From: Epilithonimonas hispanica
Lineage (GTDB): Bacteria > Bacteroidota > Bacteroidia > Flavobacteriales > Weeksellaceae
Assembly (NCBI RefSeq): GCF_003385395.1
Contig: NZ_QNUG01000014.1
Span: 35,952 to 99,951, forward strand
Length of the DNA stretch: 64,000 bases
Reading direction: 5' to 3'
The position numbers and the translations under genes were made by a program. The first letter of the stretch is position 1. Each line of letters opens with the position of its first letter. The notes below the pieces were generated by a model, which saw nothing but the letters and a program-made list of their open reading frames with translations, was not told where the DNA came from and made no database searches. This document shows positions 60,549 through 64,000 of this stretch, in pieces.

Positions 60549-60674
60549 TCAATCATCTTTTCCGCATAGATTGATTCTTTTTTTTAAATTGTTTTTGTTG
60601 TTTAAGTCTGTCACAGTTTGTGCAAAAGTACTTATGGATAAAAGCAAAATAATGATTAAATATAGCTTTTTCAT
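60549..60674 (-). CDS. Possible 41-residue secreted peptide
   Basis: A short minus-strand ORF begins with ATG at 60674. The product opens with a textbook Sec signal peptide, MKKLYLIIILLLSISTFAQ, with a predicted cut after Gln-like AQ. The mature part would be about 22 residues, polar and basic, with one Cys and an acidic end (CGKDD). The signal-peptide hydrophobic run is unlikely by chance. No family is recognised. It could instead be the remnant of a longer decayed gene. No exact promoter box is seen; TACATTTC lies about 60 nt upstream. Confidence 0.5.
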   Translation of the reverse strand: MKKLYLIIILLLSISTFAQTVTDLNNKNNLKKRINLCGKDD

Positions 60675-60803
60675 TTTATAACTGATTTTTTCGTTATTAA
60701 TGTGACAATTAAGAGAAAAATTTTATTACTTCAGAAATGTAACTTTTAATTTAATCCGAAAAAAAAGAAAAGCATTCCGATATTTCGAAATGCTTTTGAT
60801 AAT

Positions 60804-61706
60804 TTATTCTTTCAATTTAAGATTCTTATTCTGTAGCGGAAGCGGAACGTAGCCATCATCATTGATTACTTTAGGGAACTCGTGGTTTTGCCATCTTGTT
60901 TTGGCGTCTTCTATGATTTCTCTGGAAGTTCCAACGAAATTCCAATAAATGAATCTCTGCTCAGGAAAAGGTTCTCCTCCGAAAATATAAACTGTGGAAT
61001 TGGGTTTTAAAACAAAATGACAAAGTTTGGAATCCTTAGCAATCAGAATATGCTTTGGAGAGTAAAGATTACCTTCACTTTCGATATTTCCTTCCAATAT
61101 ATAAAGAGAAGATTCTCCAAAAAGATAATCACCGAGAATGATTTCTCTGTCTTCCTGAAGTGTATTTTTAACTTCTAGAAAATATAATGGTGAATAAGCT
61201 GGAACCGGAGATTTATGACCTAGGATTTCGCCTGCGATTAGTTTATAATTAACCCCGTTATCTATCCAACTTGGTATATCTTCTTTGTTGATGTGGAAAA
61301 ACTCGGGTTCCATAGTTTCCAATTCTTTTGGAAGTGCGACCCAAATTTGTAATCCGTGAAGGTTTTTATCAGTTGTTCTGAGGTATTCCGGAGTTCTTTC
61401 GGAATGGGCAACGCCCTTTCCTGCGGTCATCCAATTGACAGCGCCTTCTTTGATTTCGATTTCTGTTCCCATAGAATCTCTGTGCATAATGCCTCCCTCG
61501 AACAAAAAAGTAAGCGTAGAGAGTCCAATATGCGGATGAGGTGGGACATCCAAATTTTCATAATCTTTAAGCGCCGCTGGCCCCATATGGTCGATGAACA
61601 CAAATGGTCCAACGCTTCTTTTCTGAGTAAAAGGTAACAATCTGCCAACCAAAAAGTTACCGATATCGGCCGCTCTTTCTTCGATTATCATTTGAATATT
61701 TGACAT
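60804..61706 (-). CDS. Pirin family protein
   Basis: A 300-residue double cupin of the pirin family. The N-terminal cupin has the metal-binding pattern FVFIDHMGP, VPPHPHIGLSTLTFLFEGGIMHRDSMG near 56-82, in which the His residues and a Glu bind iron. The MTAGKGVAHSERTPE segment follows near 92-106. The C-terminal cupin ends the protein. Bacterial pirins have quercetin dioxygenase or regulatory activity; which applies here is unknown. It is monocistronic. Confidence 0.94.
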   Translation of the reverse strand: MSNIQMIIEERAADIGNFLVGRLLPFTQKRSVGPFVFIDHMGPAALKDYENLDVPPHPHIGLSTLTFLFEGGIMHRDSMGTEIEIKEGAVNWMTAGKGVAHSERTPEYLRTTDKNLHGLQIWVALPKELETMEPEFFHINKEDIPSWIDNGVNYKLIAGEILGHKSPVPAYSPLYFLEVKNTLQEDREIILGDYLFGESSLYILEGNIESEGNLYSPKHILIAKDSKLCHFVLKPNSTVYIFGGEPFPEQRFIYWNFVGTSREIIEDAKTRWQNHEFPKVINDDGYVPLPLQNKNLKLKE

Positions 61707-61782
61707 ATTTTCATTTTTAATTTGGACTTAAAATTAATAATTTCTATTGAACTTTTTCATTTTAATTGATACTGAATCACTC

Positions 61783-61865
61783 GCAGCCCGACTTGAGCGG
61801 AAATCCTTCTTACGCAACAAAGTAGAGTGAAAAGATTGGGAGCGGAAGGCGGATTAAGCTGCCCC
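61783..61865. repeat. REP-like palindromic element upstream of rseP
   Basis: An 83-bp GC-richer island in AT-rich DNA. The outer arms are GCAGC (61783-61787) and GCTGC (61858-61862). The inner arms are AATCC (61802-61806) and GGATT (61851-61855), and GAGCGGAA occurs as a direct repeat at 61795-61802 and 61840-61847. I recall very similar sequences scattered in Chryseobacterium genomes, but cannot check that here. Confidence 0.65.
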
Positions 61866-61944
61866 AATAAAATTGATGTCTCGAAGCCGATAAATGACTT
61901 TTTGACAAAGATTTTTCGTTGGTACAGTTTATGACTGAAATGAT

Positions 61945-61952
61945 TACCTTTG
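61945..61952 (+). promoter_or_regulatory. -7 promoter box of rseP
   Basis: TACCTTTG matches TAnnTTTG, 26 nt before the rseP ATG. Confidence 0.6.
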
Positions 61953-61978
61953 TGAACCTATAATTTTAAAACATATTA

Positions 61979-63487
61979 ATGGAATTAGCATTAAAGATTT
62001 TTCAGTTTGTACTGAGCATCTCTATTCTTGTAACTTTACACGAAATCGGGCACTTCTTGCCGGCGAAATGGTTTAAAACCAAAGTAGACAAATTCTTTTT
62101 ATTCTTTGACCCTTATTTTTCCATCTTCGCAATGAAGAAAATCAATGGAAAATGGCAATATAAATTCCTTTCTAAAAACCAACCTACTGAAGAAGAGGTG
62201 GAAATTGATGGGAAAAAAGTTCTTCAGCCAATCGATATTTCTAAACTTCCGGAAGATGACTGGAGAAAACACGAAGGTGTGAAATACGGAATCGGATGGT
62301 TGCCTTTCGGAGGTTATGTGAAAATTGCAGGAATGGTGGACGAAAGTATGGACACCGAACAATTGAAAAAACCTGCGCAACCTTGGGAATTCCGTGCGAA
62401 ACCGGCTTGGCAACGTTTGATTATTATGCTTGGTGGAGTTACGGTTAATTTCTTTTTGGCTTGGGCAATTTATTCTTCGCTTTCTTACTTCAATGGAGAA
62501 ACTTATCACGATAATGCGAAATTCGAAAATGGAATCGCGGTTTCTGAACCTGCACAATTGTTAGGTTTCAAAACGGGAGATAAAATCTTGAAAATCGATG
62601 GTAAACCGGAAGAAAGATTGGAAGATAGTTTCCTTGATATTTTATTAAGTAACGAAATCACGGTTCTAAGAGATGGAAAAGAAGTTAATTTCGCTCCAAA
62701 TGAAGACGGAATTGCACATATCTTAGGTGCAAATGAAGCTAAAGCTTATATCACGCCAAGATTCCCAGCTGTAGTTGACAGTCTTGCTCCGAATATGCCG
62801 GCAACACAAGCAGGATTGAAGAAAGGAGATAAAATAGTTGGAATCAATGGTCAAAAAATAGAATTCTATGACCAGATTGGAGATATTCTTAAAGCAAACA
62901 AAGGCAGAAAAATTTCTTTGGACGTTGTTAGAAATAATCAACCATTGGCTATCAGCTCAGATGTGAATAAAGAAGGAAAACTAGGTTTTACACCGGATTT
63001 GAAACTTGCTCAAAGTTCTCTTAAAGAAAGTGAGATAACAAAAAGCTACACTTTCTTACAAGCAATTCCAAGAGGTTTTGACAGAAGTATTGCCTCTTTG
63101 ACAAAGCAGGTAAAGCAATTCAAACTGATTTTCCATAAGAAGATACAAGGTTATAAAAAAGTGGGTGGTCCAATTGCGATTGTCAACAATATGCACGTTG
63201 ATAAAAGCAAAGACGGAAGCTTATCTATCAATTGGGAGTTTTTCTGGAGTTTTACGGCAATGTTTTCGGTTTGGTTGGCTTTCCTTAATTTAATTCCGAT
63301 TCCGGGATTAGATGGAGGTCATGTACTATTTACATTGTGGGAAATCATCACAAGAAAGCCGGTTCCACAGAAAATCTTGGAAAACGCACAAATGGTGGGT
63401 GTAATTTTCTTATTAGGGCTTATGGCGTTAATATTTGGAAATGACATAGTTAAGCTGATAGCGCAATTATTAAGTCAAAAAAATTAA
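61979..63487 (+). CDS. rseP: RIP metalloprotease RseP
   Basis: A 502-residue site-2 protease. The zinc motif HEIGH is at residues 21-25 in the first membrane helix. Two PDZ domains follow at about 185-240 and 255-320 (LLGFKTGDKILKIDGKP, AGLKKGDKIVGINGQ). The third zinc ligand is in FLNLIPIPGLDGGHVLF near 435-451. It cuts membrane proteins inside the lipid bilayer, typically an anti-sigma factor after a first cut. The target is not in this window. Compared with E. coli RseP (450 residues) it has a longer region between HEIGH and the second helix. Confidence 0.95.
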   Translation: MELALKIFQFVLSISILVTLHEIGHFLPAKWFKTKVDKFFLFFDPYFSIFAMKKINGKWQYKFLSKNQPTEEEVEIDGKKVLQPIDISKLPEDDWRKHEGVKYGIGWLPFGGYVKIAGMVDESMDTEQLKKPAQPWEFRAKPAWQRLIIMLGGVTVNFFLAWAIYSSLSYFNGETYHDNAKFENGIAVSEPAQLLGFKTGDKILKIDGKPEERLEDSFLDILLSNEITVLRDGKEVNFAPNEDGIAHILGANEAKAYITPRFPAVVDSLAPNMPATQAGLKKGDKIVGINGQKIEFYDQIGDILKANKGRKISLDVVRNNQPLAISSDVNKEGKLGFTPDLKLAQSSLKESEITKSYTFLQAIPRGFDRSIASLTKQVKQFKLIFHKKIQGYKKVGGPIAIVNNMHVDKSKDGSLSINWEFFWSFTAMFSVWLAFLNLIPIPGLDGGHVLFTLWEIITRKPVPQKILENAQMVGVIFLLGLMALIFGNDIVKLIAQLLSQKN

Positions 63488-63505
63488 AAAAAGTTTGTCA
63501 AAAAA

Positions 63506-63537
63506 TTTGGTGCAAATATAAAAACGTTATATATTTG
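63506..63537 (+). promoter_or_regulatory. Promoter of tRNA-Asn
   Basis: TTTG (63506-63509) and TATATTTG (63530-63537) with a 20-nt gap match both promoter parts. The tRNA starts 22 nt downstream. Confidence 0.65.
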
Positions 63538-63559
63538 CACCACTTAAAACAAAGGACAT

Positions 63560-63633
63560 TCCTCTTTAGCTCAGTTGGTTAGAGCATCTGACTGTTAATC
63601 AGAGGGTCGCTGGTTCGAGCCCAGCAAGAGGAG
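63560..63633 (+). tRNA. tRNA-Asn (GTT)
   Basis: A 74-nt tRNA with a complete cloverleaf. The acceptor arms TCCTCTT and AAGAGGA pair over 7 bp. The anticodon stem TCTGA/TCAGA encloses the loop CTGTTAA with anticodon GTT at 63594-63596. The T-arm has GGTTCGAGCC. The discriminator is G. CCA is not encoded and would be added after transcription. A terminator follows directly. Confidence 0.97.
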
Positions 63634-63635
63634 CA

Positions 63636-63667
63636 AACCATCACAGAAATGTGATGGTTTTTTTGTT
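63636..63667 (+). terminator. Terminator of tRNA-Asn
   Basis: A 10-bp stem (63636-63645 with 63650-63659) with a GAAA tetraloop is followed by a T-run. Confidence 0.9.
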
Positions 63668-64000
63668 TTAGTACCGTAAATAGCTTGTTTGCTTCATTAT
63701 TTGGAGTTTTGCCTATTCTTCTTATTTCTACCTATTTTCTATTCTCTTACAAATTTTGGGTGTCCTTTTGTAAATTCCAGTGATATTGACCACCCAATTT
63801 CAAATCAAAGTGACCAGGTAATTTCGGTTTAAATTGACCACCCTTAATTTTGATAAAAACTCTTGTTTTTCATGTGTCAATTAGTATTCAAATATAATAA
63901 ATAACCTGAGTTCGGGATAAGAAATGAAATAAAATTTGCAATGAAAAGTAATAATTCGTATATTTAAGTTTCTGAAATTCAAATATTTAACGAATTATTA
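63668..64000. other. Gene-free right end of the window
   Basis: No ORF with support was found here. The stretch contains the 24-bp tandem repeat at 63786-63857. The remainder, 63858-64000, is AT-rich with no gene visible; a gene may begin beyond the window edge. Confidence 0.5.
63786..63857. repeat. Three 24-bp tandem repeats, possible IS21-type end
   Basis: Three units start at 63786, 63810 and 63834, exactly 24 bp apart. They open TTGACCACCC, GTGACCAGGT and TTGACCACCC, and each has an AT-rich second half ending in AAA. Serial repeats of about 20-25 bp near the ends are typical of IS21-family transposase binding sites. No transposase is present in the window. Confidence 0.6.

Larger units (their letters stand above)
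60462..60803. other. Spacer between the endonuclease-like gene and pirin
   Basis: This 342-bp stretch holds the endonuclease terminator at its left and a possible 41-codon secreted peptide gene on the minus strand (60549-60674). The right part, 60675-60803, holds no gene I can support. An A/T-rich inverted segment near 60761-60795 may end pirin transcription. Confidence 0.5.

Noticed and set aside
1..64000. CRISPR array or known anti-phage defence system
   Set aside because: No direct repeats of 25-40 bp with regular unique spacers were seen. The GxxExxY nuclease-like gene and the toxin-antitoxin pair are the only defence-like genes, and neither forms a recognised defence island.

Overview
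The window is a low-GC chromosomal stretch from a flavobacterium. I infer the Weeksellaceae, close to Chryseobacterium or Epilithonimonas. The support is BamD, omega, CoaBC, DUF4835 and RecN in a row, two type IX secretion cargo proteins with C-terminal sorting domains, exosortase XrtF, glutamine synthetase III, two large TonB-dependent receptors, a GH3-like enzyme, and promoters of the Bacteroidetes type (TAnnTTTG at -7). There is no rRNA, CRISPR array or prophage. One tRNA gene, tRNA-Asn(GTT), lies near the right end.

Layout. 0.1-8.7 kb: lepA on the minus strand, divergent from bamD, rpoZ, coaBC, a DUF4835 gene and recN, then a thioredoxin-like gene facing them. 8.7-14.0 kb: GH3-like enzyme, a T9SS cargo protein, prs-rplY, a bacilliredoxin and a YqeY-like gene, all minus. 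14.1-30.9 kb: a complete minus-strand division and cell wall (dcw) cluster, read mraZ, rsmH, ftsL, ftsI, murE, mraY, murD, ftsW, murG, murC, a GxxExxY gene, ftsQ, ftsA, ftsZ. MurE carries the DNPR motif expected for meso-diaminopimelate. Upstream of mraZ are three 5-base boxes spaced exactly 10 bp that match the known MraZ operator. 31.1-40.2 kb: nitroreductase, a ParE/RelE-type toxin-antitoxin pair, nadB, nadC, a TonB receptor, a small membrane protein, asd and a cation diffusion facilitator. 40.2-47 kb: a second T9SS cargo protein, the XrtF exosortase and its companion, a sugar/aminoglycoside kinase-like protein, an NlpC/P60 peptidase and glnN. 47.3-54.7 kb: a large protein with a nucleoside-phosphorylase-like C-terminus, DUF445, a serine hydrolase, a TetR regulator, tatD, tcdA, rnpA and DUF4126. 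54.7-61.7 kb: TonB receptor plus DUF5689 lipoprotein facing a secreted endonuclease/exonuclease/phosphatase, a possible 41-residue secreted peptide, and pirin. 62-64 kb: rseP, tRNA-Asn, and a gene-free end with a 24-bp tandem repeat resembling an IS21-type terminus.

The most unusual signal is in the gene junctions. Many of them, especially in the dcw cluster, hold 55-80 bp arrays of short words in strict phase with a period of 7, 8 or 9 nt. In the clearest arrays the second half carries the words as reverse complements of the first. The words differ from site to site while the architecture is kept. Two related 75-77 bp repeats lie inverted around a nuclease-like GxxExxY gene inserted between murC and ftsQ, and a third sits between ftsQ and ftsA. 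Several genes have a -7 promoter box only 3-6 nt before the ATG, which predicts leaderless mRNAs.
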